Origin: Alcanivoracaceae bacterium
Lineage (GTDB): Bacteria; Pseudomonadota; Gammaproteobacteria; Pseudomonadales; Alcanivoracaceae
NCBI GenBank assembly: GCA_029212745.1
Contig: JARGOL010000008.1
Span: 57,658-121,657 of the forward strand
Reading direction: 5' to 3'
DNA length: 64,000 nt
Shown here: in pieces, positions 1 through 8,442 of the stretch
Position numbering within the stretch: the first letter of the stretch is position 1
How the letters are laid out: every line of letters begins with the position of its first letter
Position numbers and translations under genes: made by a program
Notes under the pieces: generated by a model
Told to the model about the DNA's origin: nothing
The model's input: the letters and a program-made list of their open reading frames with translations, nothing else
Databases searched by the model: none

Positions 1-1
1 T

Positions 2-265
2 CAGGAAACGCTTGCCGCCGGTGCCACTGGCCAGGACAGTCATGACATGCCCTGCCATACCATGTCCCGCCAGCACGACACATCCAGCGCCCAGGGCTGC
101 CCCATGTCCAATGACGGCCCCTGCCACTGTCCGGCAGCCGCCGCCTTGCCGACAACAGAAACACTGGCCCAGCCTGCCATACCCGTAGCAGCCATGAATG
201 CGGGCGTGGTCACTGCATTGTGTGCAGCACAACCGCAACGTCTTCTGCGTCCACCGTCTGCCTGA
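2..265 (+). CDS. CopL/DUF2946-like Cys/His/Met-rich protein (5' partial)
   Basis: This gene is cut by the left edge of the window; an open frame runs from base 2 with no start visible, giving 87 residues to the stop. The visible N-terminal part is rich in Cys, His and Met (MPCHTMSRQHD, GCPMSNDGPCHCP), followed by a more ordinary Ala-rich tail. That pattern, and the position directly before copA-copB, resemble the small CopL/DUF2946 proteins that precede copAB in Xanthomonas-type copper operons and are needed for copper-responsive expression. Metal binding is inferred from composition and context only. It ends 42 bases before copA and is probably co-transcribed with it. An internal ATG at 47 exists, but the frame continues upstream of it. 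Confidence 0.6.
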   Translation, partial: QETLAAGATGQDSHDMPCHTMSRQHDTSSAQGCPMSNDGPCHCPAAAALPTTETLAQPAIPVAAMNAGVVTALCAAQPQRLLRPPSA

Positions 266-307
266 CTGAAACCGATAGCCCTTCGTTTTCAGACAGGAGA
301 TTCGACA

Positions 308-2143
308 ATGAAACCCGCACATCCCGCAAACCCCGGCCGTCGCCGTTTTGTCCAGGGCGCAGGCATCGGTGCCGCCGCGCTGACGCTGGGCCTGAGCCCG
401 GCGCGGCTCCTGGCGAGCCAGGGACAAACCGGCGCAGCGGACCTGCGAGGCACCCGGTTTACACTCGACATCGGCAACCGGCCGGTCAACATCACCGGAC
501 GCGACCGGACTGCCGTCACCGTAAACGGCAGCCTCCCCGCGCCCACCTTGCGCTGGCGTGAGGGCGATACCGTGACACTGGATGTCCGCAACCGGCTGAA
601 TGTGGACTCATCCATCCACTGGCACGGCATCCTGCTGCCCTACACAATGGACGGCGTACCCCACCTGAGTTTTGACGGCATCCAACCCGGCGAAACGTTT
701 CAATACCAGTTCCAGCTCAAGCAGAGTGGCACCTACTGGTACCACAGCCATTCCCGGTTCCAGGAACAACAGGGACTGTACGGCGCCATTGTGGTGGAAC
801 CCCGTGACGGTGAGCCTGACCCCACTGACCGTGATTATGTAATGGTGCTTTCGGACTGGAGTGACAATGACCCGGAAGACATTTACGCAACACTGAAAAA
901 AGTCAGCCATTACTACAATTTCAACGAGCGCACCATCTTCGACACCCTGCGCGACTTCCGGGAAAAAGGCGTGGTCCAGACACTCAAGGACCGGCACATG
1001 TGGAACACCATGCGCATGGCCGAGTCGGATCTTGCCGATGTCACCGGGTATACCTACACCTACCTGCTCAACGGCAATTCGCCATCGGCCAATTGGCAAG
1101 GCCTGTTCCGTCCTGGCGAACGTATTCGACTGCGCTTTATCAACGCGTCGGCGATGACGTTCTTCGACGTCCGTGTTCCCGGCCTGAAAATGACCGTGGT
1201 GGGCACCGATGGCATGCCGGTGAAACCGGTGGACGTGGAGGAGTTTCGTCTGGGCGTCGCAGAAACCCTGGACGTCATCGTCGAACCCACGGAAAACCAG
1301 GCCTATACCGTGTTCGCCCAGTCCATCGACCGGTCCGGCTATGCGCGCGGCACACTGACGCCCCGTCCCGGACTGGCGGCCCCCGTGCCAGCCATGGATC
1401 CGGCGCCGACCCTTGGGCACCGGGAAATGGGCATGGGCGGTCATGGCCCCATGGCCATGGACGAGATGAACCACAGCAGCATGGATCACAGCAGCATGAC
1501 CCATGAATCCATGCCACACGCATCGCCACAACACGGGGACATGGACCACAGCGGCATGAACCATGACGGCATGAACAGCACCGGAATGAACACCGTCCGC
1601 CACGCAGTCACTGCCGAGCGCGCCAGCGTGGACGCCCACCTGGCCAGCGAGTACGGCCCCGGCGTGGACATGCGCGCGGCAATGCCTGTGCCCATGCTTG
1701 ATGACCCGGGCATCGGCCTTCGCGACAACGGTCGCCGCGTCCTGACCTACGCCGACCTCGAATACCGCCACGGGTTACCAGACAGCCTGACCGCTGATCG
1801 CGAGATCACCCTCCACCTGACCGGGAATATGGGTCGCTACATGTGGAGCTTCGATGGCATTCCCTTTGCCGACGCCGAACCTCTGCTGCTCAACCACGGC
1901 GAACGGGTGCGCATCTGGCTGGTGAACGACACCATGATGCACCACCCGATTCACCTGCACGGTCTGTGGAGCGACCTGGAAACCGGCAATGGCCGCCTGG
2001 TGCGCAAACACACCGTGGTCGTAAAACCGGGCGAGAAGCTGAGCTACCTGGTGCGCGCGGATACCCGCGGACGCTGGGCCTACCACTGCCACCTGCTCTA
2101 CCACATGGAAGCAGGCATGTTCAGGGAGGTACGCGTGGTATGA
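308..2143 (+). CDS. copA: Copper resistance multicopper oxidase CopA/PcoA
   Basis: A 611-residue periplasmic multicopper oxidase of the CopA/PcoA family, thought to oxidise Cu(I) to the less toxic Cu(II). The N-terminus has a twin-arginine signal (RRRFVQG, residues 11-17) and a hydrophobic stretch, so it is exported folded by Tat. Copper ligands are recognisable in the cupredoxin domains: HWHG at about 104, HSH at about 146, HPIHLHG at about 546 and HCHLLYHMEAGMF from about 593. Between about residues 375 and 430 lies a Met/His-rich insert with repeated MDHSSM/MDHSGM-like units, typical of PcoA and likely a Cu(I) sink. The stop codon overlaps the start of copB by four bases (ATGA), so the two are translationally coupled. 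Length is normal for the family. Confidence 0.96.
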   Translation: MKPAHPANPGRRRFVQGAGIGAAALTLGLSPARLLASQGQTGAADLRGTRFTLDIGNRPVNITGRDRTAVTVNGSLPAPTLRWREGDTVTLDVRNRLNVDSSIHWHGILLPYTMDGVPHLSFDGIQPGETFQYQFQLKQSGTYWYHSHSRFQEQQGLYGAIVVEPRDGEPDPTDRDYVMVLSDWSDNDPEDIYATLKKVSHYYNFNERTIFDTLRDFREKGVVQTLKDRHMWNTMRMAESDLADVTGYTYTYLLNGNSPSANWQGLFRPGERIRLRFINASAMTFFDVRVPGLKMTVVGTDGMPVKPVDVEEFRLGVAETLDVIVEPTENQAYTVFAQSIDRSGYARGTLTPRPGLAAPVPAMDPAPTLGHREMGMGGHGPMAMDEMNHSSMDHSSMTHESMPHASPQHGDMDHSGMNHDGMNSTGMNTVRHAVTAERASVDAHLASEYGPGVDMRAAMPVPMLDDPGIGLRDNGRRVLTYADLEYRHGLPDSLTADREITLHLTGNMGRYMWSFDGIPFADAEPLLLNHGERVRIWLVNDTMMHHPIHLHGLWSDLETGNGRLVRKHTVVVKPGEKLSYLVRADTRGRWAYHCHLLYHMEAGMFREVRVV

Positions 2144-2847
2144 CTGTTTATCAGCGTTTTCTTACCCTGCTGCTGCTGGCCACCAACCCGGCACTGGCCG
2201 AAGAGCAGCCACACAGCGGCACCACCCAGTTCATGGCCATCGCCGACCAGCTCGAGTTTCGTGACAGTGAGGGGCGCGGGGGCGCCTGGGACGTGAGCGC
2301 CTGGCTGGGCCGTGACATCCACAAGCTGGCCATCGCCAGCGAAGGCGAACGGGAAGGCCCGGCCACCGAATCGGCGGAGACACGACTGGCGCTGCAACGG
2401 GCCGTGACGCCGTTCTGGGACCTGCAACTGGGCTGGCGCCGGGACTGGCAGCCAGACGAGCGCAACCGTGACTGGGGCATGCTCGCCCTGACCGGCACGG
2501 CGCCGTACTTCGTGGAAACCACGGTGCAACTGTTTGCTGGCGGTGACGGCCGCAGCGCCCTGCGCCTGGAAATGGAAAAGGAGATCCTGTTCACCCAGCG
2601 CCTGCACCTGGTGCCGGATGTGGAGGCCACGCTTTACGGCCAGGATGATCCGGCACAGGGCGTCGGCCATGGCCTGTCCAGCATCGAGGCCGGGCTGCGC
2701 CTGCGCTACGAGATGATCCGCCAGGTGGCGCCCTATGTGGGCGTGAATTGGGAAAAGGCCTACAGCCGCACGGCGGACTATGCCCGGCGGGACGGCGAGG
2801 CAGTGGAAAAGCCCCAGTTCGTGGCAGGGGTGCGACTGTGGTACTGA
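2140..2847 (+). CDS. copB: Copper resistance protein B, outer-membrane CopB/PcoB
   Basis: A 235-residue protein of the CopB/PcoB family, an outer-membrane beta-barrel partner of CopA. The chosen ATG overlaps the copA stop codon and begins a clear signal peptide (MTVYQRFLTLLLLA, probable cleavage after NPALA). The open frame continues upstream, but that part lies inside copA in another frame and lacks signal-peptide character. The mature protein shows alternating aromatic and charged strands (QLGWRRDW, AGLRLRYEM, PYVGVNWEKAYS) and ends in a hydrophobic-aromatic C-terminus (VRLWY) as expected for a BAM-assembled barrel. The Met-rich N-terminal extension of longer CopB proteins is missing. Its stop codon abuts the stop of the convergent moaA. 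Confidence 0.92.
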   Translation: MTVYQRFLTLLLLATNPALAEEQPHSGTTQFMAIADQLEFRDSEGRGGAWDVSAWLGRDIHKLAIASEGEREGPATESAETRLALQRAVTPFWDLQLGWRRDWQPDERNRDWGMLALTGTAPYFVETTVQLFAGGDGRSALRLEMEKEILFTQRLHLVPDVEATLYGQDDPAQGVGHGLSSIEAGLRLRYEMIRQVAPYVGVNWEKAYSRTADYARRDGEAVEKPQFVAGVRLWY

Positions 2848-3831
2848 TCAGCCGCCGGTCATGTTCATGAACCGCACCAGCTGTTCCTCGGGCTCATGGC
2901 TGAAATGATGGCGCTCCGGCTTGATCGCCATGGCATCGACAATGGCCGATGCCAGCGGCGCATCGTCGTCCGGGTTGGCACGCATGACGGTCTTCAGGTC
3001 GACACTGTGCTCGTTGCCCAGGCAGAGCAACAGGCGCCCTTCCACCGTCAGCCGCACACGGTTGCAGCTGGCGCAGAAGTTTTCCGAGTGCGGTGAAATA
3101 AAACCGATGCGGGACTGATGTCCCGGCACCTGCCAGTAGCGCGATGGCCCGGCGCTGCTGGTGGCGGCCGGCACCAGCTGCACCGTGTCAGCGAGGCGTT
3201 CGCGAATGGACTGCGAAGACATGAACGCCTCACCCCGGTCGCGCGTGTCCATCTGCCCCAGCGGCATCTCCTCGATGAAGCTGATGTCGAGATCACGCGC
3301 CAGGGCAAACTGCAGCAGGTCTTCCAGCTCGTCATCGTTGCGGCCACGCAGTACGACCGTGTTCAACTTGATGCGGGAAAAGGCCTCGGCACGCGCCGCC
3401 TCGATACCCGCCAGCACATCATCCAGATTGCCGGTGCGGGTCAGGGCCCGGAAACGTCCGGCGTCGAGACTGTCCAGGCTGATATTGATACGCGACAGAC
3501 CCGCCGCTTTCAGGTCGGCCGCCTGGGCAGGCAGGCGGGCACCGTTGGTGGTCAGGTTGAGTTCATCCAGCCCCGGAATGGCAGACAGCCACCCCGCCAG
3601 GCGCGCCAGCCCGGGCCGCACCAGGGGCTCACCACCGGTGAGGCGGATACGGCGCACACCGAGCTCAACGAATACGCGCGCCACCCGCTGGAGCTCTTCC
3701 AGTGACAGGATCTCGGCACGGGGCAGGAACGCCATTTCCTCCGCCATGCAGTAAATGCAGCGGAAATCACAGCGGTCGGTGACAGACAGTCGCAGGTAAT
3801 CCACCGTGCGGCCAAAACGGTCTTTCAGCAT
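2848..3831 (-). CDS. moaA: GTP 3',8-cyclase MoaA (molybdenum cofactor biosynthesis)
   Basis: A 327-residue radical SAM enzyme catalysing the first step of molybdenum cofactor synthesis, GTP to 3',8-cyclo-GTP. The N-terminal radical SAM cluster motif is CDFRCIYC (Cys 21, 25, 28), followed by the SAM-binding segment [12 protein letters not shown]. The second, substrate-side cluster is built from [11 protein letters not shown] and LLLCLGNE near the C-terminus, and the protein ends in the conserved double glycine (MTGG) needed for activity. Length is normal. It lies back-to-back with the FKBP gene, so the 196-base gap at 3832-4027 must hold its promoter. NasA in this window is one probable user of the cofactor. 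Confidence 0.97.
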   Translation of the reverse strand: MLKDRFGRTVDYLRLSVTDRCDFRCIYCMAEEMAFLPRAEILSLEELQRVARVFVELGVRRIRLTGGEPLVRPGLARLAGWLSAIPGLDELNLTTNGARLPAQAADLKAAGLSRINISLDSLDAGRFRALTRTGNLDDVLAGIEAARAEAFSRIKLNTVVLRGRNDDELEDLLQFALARDLDISFIEEMPLGQMDTRDRGEAFMSSQSIRERLADTVQLVPAATSSAGPSRYWQVPGHQSRIGFISPHSENFCASCNRVRLTVEGRLLLCLGNEHSVDLKTVMRANPDDDAPLASAIVDAMAIKPERHHFSHEPEEQLVRFMNMTGG

Positions 3832-3865
3832 GGGCAGACTCTAGCAAACATCCACTGGACGCACA

Positions 3866-3968
3866 CTGACAGCAGCTGCCGACAGCCGCCGAGCAGGGCC
3901 GGTCATCACAGGCCGAAATGGCCCCATCGGACCGGCGGTTGCTGTCAGATGCCCGCTGCGGTGGGCAT
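3866..3968. promoter_or_regulatory. Dyad-rich divergent region between moaA and the FKBP gene
   Basis: The 196-base divergent spacer holds a long imperfect inverted repeat: CTGACAGCA at 3866-3874 pairs with TGCTGTCAG at 3940-3948, and CCGCCG at 3886-3891 pairs with CGGCGG at 3933-3938. Directly beside it is a second perfect stem, ATGCCC (3949-3954) with GGGCAT (3963-3968) and an eight-base loop. On the minus strand these would lie in the moaA leader. A molybdenum cofactor riboswitch was considered, but I cannot match its consensus, so only the structure is reported. Confidence 0.35.
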
Positions 3969-4027
3969 CGGCGCGGCAGCCCTGTAGCATGTAGTGCTCA
4001 TTTTTACGCAACCCGAATGGGGATTTC

Positions 4028-4513
4028 ATGCAAGTAGCAGAAAACACCGTAGTGTCCATTCACTACACCCTGACCAACAACGCCGGTGAAACCCTGGATT
4101 CTTCCGTTGAGCGCGGCGAGCCCCTGGCCTACCTGCACGGCCACGGCAACATCATCCCGGGCCTGGAAAACGCGCTGGTGGGCAAGGCCGCCGGCGACAA
4201 GATGGACGTCACCGTCGAGCCGGCAGAGGGCTACGGTGAGCGCCACGAGCAGCTGATCCAGCAAGTGCCGCGCACCGCCTTTGAAGGTGTGGACACACTG
4301 GAGCCGGGCATGCAGTTCCAGGCTGAAACCGGCATGGGCCCGCGCCTGTTCACCATTACCGAAGTGGGTGGCGAAGAAGTCACCGTGGACGGCAACCACC
4401 CGCTGGCTGGTGAAACCCTGAACTTCGCCGTGGAAGTCACCGAGGTCCGTGAAGCCTCTGCCGAAGAGCTGGAGCACGGCCACGTGCACGGCCCGGAAGG
4501 TCACGACCACTGA
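4028..4513 (+). CDS. FKBP-type peptidyl-prolyl isomerase, SlyD-like
   Basis: A 161-residue cytoplasmic FKBP-type prolyl isomerase/chaperone of the SlyD type. It opens with the family signature (VVSIHYTLTNNAGETLDSS, then GHGNIIPGLENALVGK) and carries the insert-in-flap chaperone domain in the middle (EGYGERHEQLIQQVPRTAF). The C-terminal tail is short and His-rich (EHGHVHGPEGHDH), a reduced form of the metal-binding tail of E. coli SlyD, so nickel or another metal may bind. There is no signal peptide. A GGGGA-like ribosome site precedes the ATG. It sits between moaA and moeA, facing moeA convergently across a strong hairpin. Confidence 0.9.
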   Translation: MQVAENTVVSIHYTLTNNAGETLDSSVERGEPLAYLHGHGNIIPGLENALVGKAAGDKMDVTVEPAEGYGERHEQLIQQVPRTAFEGVDTLEPGMQFQAETGMGPRLFTITEVGGEEVTVDGNHPLAGETLNFAVEVTEVREASAEELEHGHVHGPEGHDH

Positions 4514-4527
4514 TCGGCCCCGGCCAG

Positions 4528-4550
4528 CATGGCGGGCCCTGCCCGCCATG
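4528..4550. terminator. Hairpin between convergent FKBP and moeA genes
   Basis: CATGGCGGG (4528-4536) pairs perfectly with CCCGCCATG (4542-4550) around a five-base loop. It lies in the 51-base gap between two convergent genes. No T-run follows on either strand, so it is a GC-rich hairpin of bidirectional-terminator type rather than a canonical intrinsic terminator. Confidence 0.5.
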
Positions 4551-4564
4551 GGCCACCCGGCCCT

Positions 4565-5761
4565 TCAGTCCAGCAGCTGGCTGAACGGGTGGAACGCCAG
4601 CAGCATCCCCTCACTGACCGCCGTCCCGGCGGGCACCACCGCCAGACCGTCCGCCCAGCAGGCGGAACTGAGCATGCCGGAACTCTGGTTCGGATGTGGC
4701 ACCAGCCGTGCCTGCTCCCCCTGTCCCTGCAATTGCACCCGCAGATATTCCTGACGCGAGCCGACCCGGTCTGAATGCCAGCCTGCGGCTACCGGCAACG
4801 GCAACGGCGATGGCCAGCAGCGCCCTGCGCAGGCATCCAGGAACGGCTTTACCAGCACCAGGAAGGTCACCAGTGCGGATGCCGGATTACCCGGCAAACC
4901 CAGGAAAAACGTGTCCGCCACGCGACCGAAGGCAAACGGCTTGCCGGGCTTGATCGCCAGTTTCCACAGCGCCAGCTCCCCCAACGCGGTGACGGCGGCA
5001 CGGACATGGTCTTCCTCACCCACGGACACACCACCGGTGGAGATAATCACGTCGGCACTGGCGGCCGCCTGCTCCAGCGCGTCGCGGGTAGCCGCCGGCG
5101 TATCCGCCACCACACCCAGGTCCACGACCCGGCACTGGCAACGGGCCAGCAGCGCCTTGAGCAGATAGCGGTTGGAATTGTAGATGGCGCCCTCCCGGGG
5201 GGCCTCGCCGGGCTCCTGCAGCTCGTCACCGGTGGAAAACAGGGCCACGGTCAGTGGTTCGTGGACCGTCAGGCTGGCCACCCCCACGGATGCGGCCAGC
5301 CCCAGGTGCCAGGGTGTCAGGCGTGTGCCGGCAGGAATCACCACGTCGCCGGCGGCCACATCCTGGCCGCGGCGGCGGATATTGGCACCGCGGGCCACAG
5401 CCGGCATATGCACCTGGTCGCCCTGTGGCTCCACCTGCTCCTGCGCCACCACAGCGTCGGCCCCTGGCGGGATCGGTGCCCCGGTGAAAATGCGCGCCGC
5501 GGTACCGGCCTGCAGGGGCGCAGGGCAGGCCCCGGCCGGCACCCGCTGGGACACTGAGAGCAAGCGCTCACTGTCACTGGATTCCACCGCATACCCATCC
5601 ATGGCGCTGTTATCTGATGGCGGCACCGATACCGGGCTGCGCAAATCCGCGGCCAGTACCACTGCCATCGCCTCGGCCAGCGGACGCGCCCGGGTGGTGA
5701 CACAGACGCGCGCCGCCGCCCGCAACTGGTCCAGGGCATCGTCCACCGGCATCAGGGTCAT
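4565..5761 (-). CDS. moeA: Molybdopterin molybdenumtransferase MoeA
   Basis: A 398-residue MoeA, which inserts molybdate into adenylylated molybdopterin. Family landmarks are PPSDNSAMDGYAV in the N-terminal domain, GARIFTGAPIPPGADAVV, the nucleotide-fold segment VALFSTGDEL, and ISTGGVSVGEEDHV with KPGKPFAFG and LPGNPASA. The ATG at 5761 overlaps the moaB stop by four bases (ATGA), gives a normal MoeA N-terminus (MTLMPVDDALDQL) and is preferred to an in-frame start 81 bases upstream inside moaB. It forms a moaB-moeA operon with its upstream neighbour and converges on the FKBP gene. Confidence 0.96.
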   Translation of the reverse strand: MTLMPVDDALDQLRAAARVCVTTRARPLAEAMAVVLAADLRSPVSVPPSDNSAMDGYAVESSDSERLLSVSQRVPAGACPAPLQAGTAARIFTGAPIPPGADAVVAQEQVEPQGDQVHMPAVARGANIRRRGQDVAAGDVVIPAGTRLTPWHLGLAASVGVASLTVHEPLTVALFSTGDELQEPGEAPREGAIYNSNRYLLKALLARCQCRVVDLGVVADTPAATRDALEQAAASADVIISTGGVSVGEEDHVRAAVTALGELALWKLAIKPGKPFAFGRVADTFFLGLPGNPASALVTFLVLVKPFLDACAGRCWPSPLPLPVAAGWHSDRVGSRQEYLRVQLQGQGEQARLVPHPNQSSGMLSSACWADGLAVVPAGTAVSEGMLLAFHPFSQLLD

Positions 5762-6279
5762 GGGCGCGTTCCGGTGACCAGGCCGACGAAATTGCAGGGC
5801 CGGTGGCGGCTGTCCAGCTGCTGCTCCAGAATCCGGTCCCACCCGGTGGCACAGGCGTTGGTAGAACCGGGCAGGCAGAACACCAGTGTGCCGTTGGCCA
5901 GGCCCGCCAGGGCACGGGACTGGACAGTGCTGGTGCCAATCTCTTCATAGGACAGTTGCCGGAACAATTCGCCGAAACCGTCCACCTGCTTGTCGAACAG
6001 GGGCAGCAGGGCCTCCGGCGTGCTGTCGCGCCCGGAAAAGCCAGTACCGCCGGTAACCAGCACCACCTGGATCCCGGCATCGGCGATCCAGGCGGACACC
6101 CGGGCCCGCAGCACATAGATATCGTCCTTGACCAGGTCCCGGTCAGCCAGCTCATGGCCGGCGGCACGCAACCGGTCGCGCAGCAGATCGCCGGATGTAT
6201 CGGTGTCGACGGTGCGCGTATCACTGACCGTGAGCACCGCCACATTGAGAGGAGTAAACGCTGCCTGCGCCTTGCTCAT
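5758..6279 (-). CDS. moaB: Molybdenum cofactor biosynthesis protein MoaB (MogA-like)
   Basis: A 173-residue MoaB/MogA-fold protein, which adenylylates molybdopterin before MoeA adds molybdenum. Diagnostic segments are VAVLTVSDTRTVDTDTSG at the N-terminus, VLVTGGTGFSGRDSTPEAL (the GGTG molybdopterin-binding loop) and LVFCLPGSTNACATGWDRIL. Family length is normal. It is the first gene of a two-gene operon with moeA, joined by an ATGA overlap. The spacer to the divergent gene at 6346 is only 66 bases, so its promoter must lie within it. Confidence 0.95.
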   Translation of the reverse strand: MSKAQAAFTPLNVAVLTVSDTRTVDTDTSGDLLRDRLRAAGHELADRDLVKDDIYVLRARVSAWIADAGIQVVLVTGGTGFSGRDSTPEALLPLFDKQVDGFGELFRQLSYEEIGTSTVQSRALAGLANGTLVFCLPGSTNACATGWDRILEQQLDSRHRPCNFVGLVTGTRP

Positions 6280-6345
6280 GGGGAGTCACCTTGTTCATCA
6301 CGATGGCCAGTACCATACTGGAGGACGGACACAGGGGGGAAGACG

Positions 6346-6834
6346 ATGAACCGCATCGCTGCCTGGCTGCTGATAGCAGCCAACCTGCTTTTCCTGTTCG
6401 GCACCCTGCACTGGCTGCCTGACACGGTGGCCGTGCATTTTGACGGCCAGGGCCGCCCCGACAACTGGATGACGCGGGATACCCATGCGCTGTTCATGAC
6501 GGCCCTGCTGGTGTTCCTGCCTGGCACCTTCCTGGTCATTCCGGCGCTGGTCACGCGGCTGCCTGCCCGCTGGATCAATGTCCCGCACCACAGTTACTGG
6601 ACCGCACCGGAACGCCGGCCGGCCCTGCAACGGCTGCTCACCGACTGGTGCGCCCAGATGGCAACCCTGATGGGCCTGTTCATGCTCATCATCCAGGTAC
6701 TGACCCTCATCGCCAATCGCAGTGTGCCCGTGCGCCTGGACACCACCGCCGTGCTGGCCAGCATGGCCCTGTTCCTGGTGCTGACGCTGGCCCTGGTGGC
6801 GCGCCTTTTCCGGCAGCTGCGGCCGGCCCGCTGA
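6346..6834 (+). CDS. DUF1648-like membrane protein
   Basis: A 162-residue integral membrane protein of unknown function. The N-terminal half shows a DUF1648-like pattern: a first membrane segment (AWLLIAANLLFLFG), then LHWLPDTVAVHFDGQGRPDNWM, in which a Leu-Pro and a His-Phe-Asp-Gly motif follow the helix. Three more hydrophobic segments follow (ALFMTALLVFLPGTFLVIPAL, LMGLFMLIIQVLTLI, LASMALFLVLTLALVARLF). The ATG at 6346 follows a GGGGGAAGACG ribosome site; the longer open frame upstream overlaps moaB on the other strand and is not needed. DUF1648 domains occur in SdpI-type immunity and transport-like proteins, but nothing here supports a specific role. Confidence 0.75.
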   Translation: MNRIAAWLLIAANLLFLFGTLHWLPDTVAVHFDGQGRPDNWMTRDTHALFMTALLVFLPGTFLVIPALVTRLPARWINVPHHSYWTAPERRPALQRLLTDWCAQMATLMGLFMLIIQVLTLIANRSVPVRLDTTAVLASMALFLVLTLALVARLFRQLRPAR

Positions 6835-6981
6835 CGGACCTTCGCGACCGCCTCAGACATCCCCCTTTGACACTTTCTGACAGTGCATGGCCAGCCCGGC
6901 GTGCGGCGGGTAAATTGCCTGTATACACTCGACGGCAGACCGGCCCCGCGCCGGCGGCGAACAACAACGAGGACGCCAACG

Positions 6982-8355
6982 ATGAACACCATGCAAGACG
7001 CCCAGGCGAAAGCCGCCCAGCTGCCCTGGATGCCACAACGCAAGCTGGACCATATCCCCGGCGACTACGGCCTGCCGCTGTTCGGTCACACCTTTGCCTT
7101 CCTCAAGGATTTCCAGTCACTGGTCAATGACACGGCGCAGAAGTACGGGCTGGTCAATCGTGGCTCGATCATGTTCCAGCGTGGCGTCTCCCTGCTCGGC
7201 CCGGATGCCAACGAGTTCGTCCTGCGCGACCAGGCCCATGTCTTTTCCAGTCGCGCGGCCTGGAACCCGTTGCTGGAGAAGCTGTTCCGCAACGGCCTGA
7301 TGCTGCGTGACTTTTCAGACCACAAGTTCCACCGGCGCATCCTGCAGCAGGCGTTCAAGAAACCGGCCCTGTCCAGCTACCTGGACAGCATGAACCCGCA
7401 CATTGCGAGGGGCATCAGCCAATGGCCGCAGGGGCGGGAGATGAGTTTCTTCAAGGGCATCAAGTCGTTGCTGCTGGATGTGGGCGCGGAGACATTTTTC
7501 GGCCTGGAGATGGGCCGCGATGCACAGCGCGTCAACGATGCGTTCGTTGCCGAGGTGGACGCATCCCTGGCTGTGCTGCGTGTGATGATCCCCGGCACCA
7601 CCTGGTACAAGGGTATGAAAGGCCGCCAGTTCCTGGAGAAATTTGTCACCGGCCTGATCCCGGAGCGTAAGGCCGGCAACGGCACGGATTTCTTTTCCGA
7701 GCTGTGCCGGGCGGCCGCTGAAGAGGAGGGCCCGACGCTGAGCGATGAGGACATCATGAACCACATGATCTTCCTGCTGTTCGCCGCCCATGACACCACC
7801 ACCAGCACGCTCAGCTCAATCATCTATGCACTGGCAAAGAACCCGGAATGGCAGGAACGCTTGCATCAGGAATACCTGGACCTGGGCAAGGACGCGGTGG
7901 AATACGACGACCTGAACAACCTGCAACAGACCACCTGGGTATTCAAGGAAGCGCTGCGCATGCACCCACCGCTGCCGACCATACCACGTCGGACCGTGGA
8001 GGAAATCGAATGGCAGGGATACACGCTGCCACGCAACACCCTGGTCAGCGTGGTGCCACTGCATACGCACTATATGGAAGAGTACTGGAGCGACCCTTAC
8101 CGCTTTGACCCCGAACGTTTCTCGCCCGAGCGGGCCGAGGACAAGAAGCACTTCTACCAGTGGATTCCGTTTGGCGGTGGGCACCACAAGTGCATCGGCC
8201 TTAACTTCGCCGAACTGCAGTCAAAGGTTTTCCTGTTCCACTTCCTGCGCAACTACCGGGTCGAAGTCACACCCGGCTACACCATGGAATACCAGCAGGT
8301 GCCGCTGGCCATGCCCCGTGACGGCCTGCCCATCCGCATCCAGCCACTGGCCTGA
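6982..8355 (+). CDS. Cytochrome P450 monooxygenase
   Basis: A 457-residue soluble cytochrome P450. The I-helix oxygen-activation motif is AAHDTTT (about 268-274), the K-helix ExxR is EALR (323-326) and the haem-binding loop is FGGGHHKCIG with Cys 404 as axial ligand. The N-terminus (HIPGDYGLPLFGHTFAFLKD) has no membrane anchor and resembles the CYP120/CYP26/CYP51-like branch rather than the CYP153 alkane hydroxylases common in oil-degrading relatives. The substrate cannot be read from sequence; a sterol, retinoid-like or fatty acid substrate is a guess. No ferredoxin or reductase gene is adjacent. The ATG at 6982 follows a GAGGA site; an open frame upstream is not needed. Confidence 0.93.
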   Translation: MNTMQDAQAKAAQLPWMPQRKLDHIPGDYGLPLFGHTFAFLKDFQSLVNDTAQKYGLVNRGSIMFQRGVSLLGPDANEFVLRDQAHVFSSRAAWNPLLEKLFRNGLMLRDFSDHKFHRRILQQAFKKPALSSYLDSMNPHIARGISQWPQGREMSFFKGIKSLLLDVGAETFFGLEMGRDAQRVNDAFVAEVDASLAVLRVMIPGTTWYKGMKGRQFLEKFVTGLIPERKAGNGTDFFSELCRAAAEEEGPTLSDEDIMNHMIFLLFAAHDTTTSTLSSIIYALAKNPEWQERLHQEYLDLGKDAVEYDDLNNLQQTTWVFKEALRMHPPLPTIPRRTVEEIEWQGYTLPRNTLVSVVPLHTHYMEEYWSDPYRFDPERFSPERAEDKKHFYQWIPFGGGHHKCIGLNFAELQSKVFLFHFLRNYRVEVTPGYTMEYQQVPLAMPRDGLPIRIQPLA

Positions 8356-8363
8356 ACCCGCAG

Positions 8364-8401
8364 GCCCGGCGCGCGACGACCCTACAGGGCGGGCGCCGGG
8401 C
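8364..8401 (+). terminator. Stem-loop after the P450 gene
   Basis: A nine-base perfect stem, GCCCGGCGC (8364-8372) with GCGCCGGGC (8393-8401), encloses a loop with its own small hairpin (CCCT-AC-AGGG). It begins eight bases after the P450 stop. There is no T-run, and a TATACT -10-like hexamer follows at 8407-8412, so the element separates the P450 gene from the next transcription unit. Confidence 0.4.
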
Positions 8402-8442
8402 TCTGCTATACTGGCCGCCTCCGAAGCTGGCCCCGGGTCGTA

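Noticed and set aside
608..1771. 387-codon open frame antisense to copA
   Set aside because: His/Val/Gly-rich translation is a mirror of the Met-rich copA region; copA has catalytic motifs and a Tat signal.
3841..4027. Molybdenum cofactor riboswitch before moaA
   Set aside because: The region is structured, but I could not match the known conserved core by eye, so it is reported only as a structured leader.
6982..8355. CYP153 alkane hydroxylase
   Set aside because: The N-terminal IPGDYGLPLFGH pattern and the absence of neighbouring ferredoxin and reductase genes do not suit CYP153; only P450 family membership is claimed.
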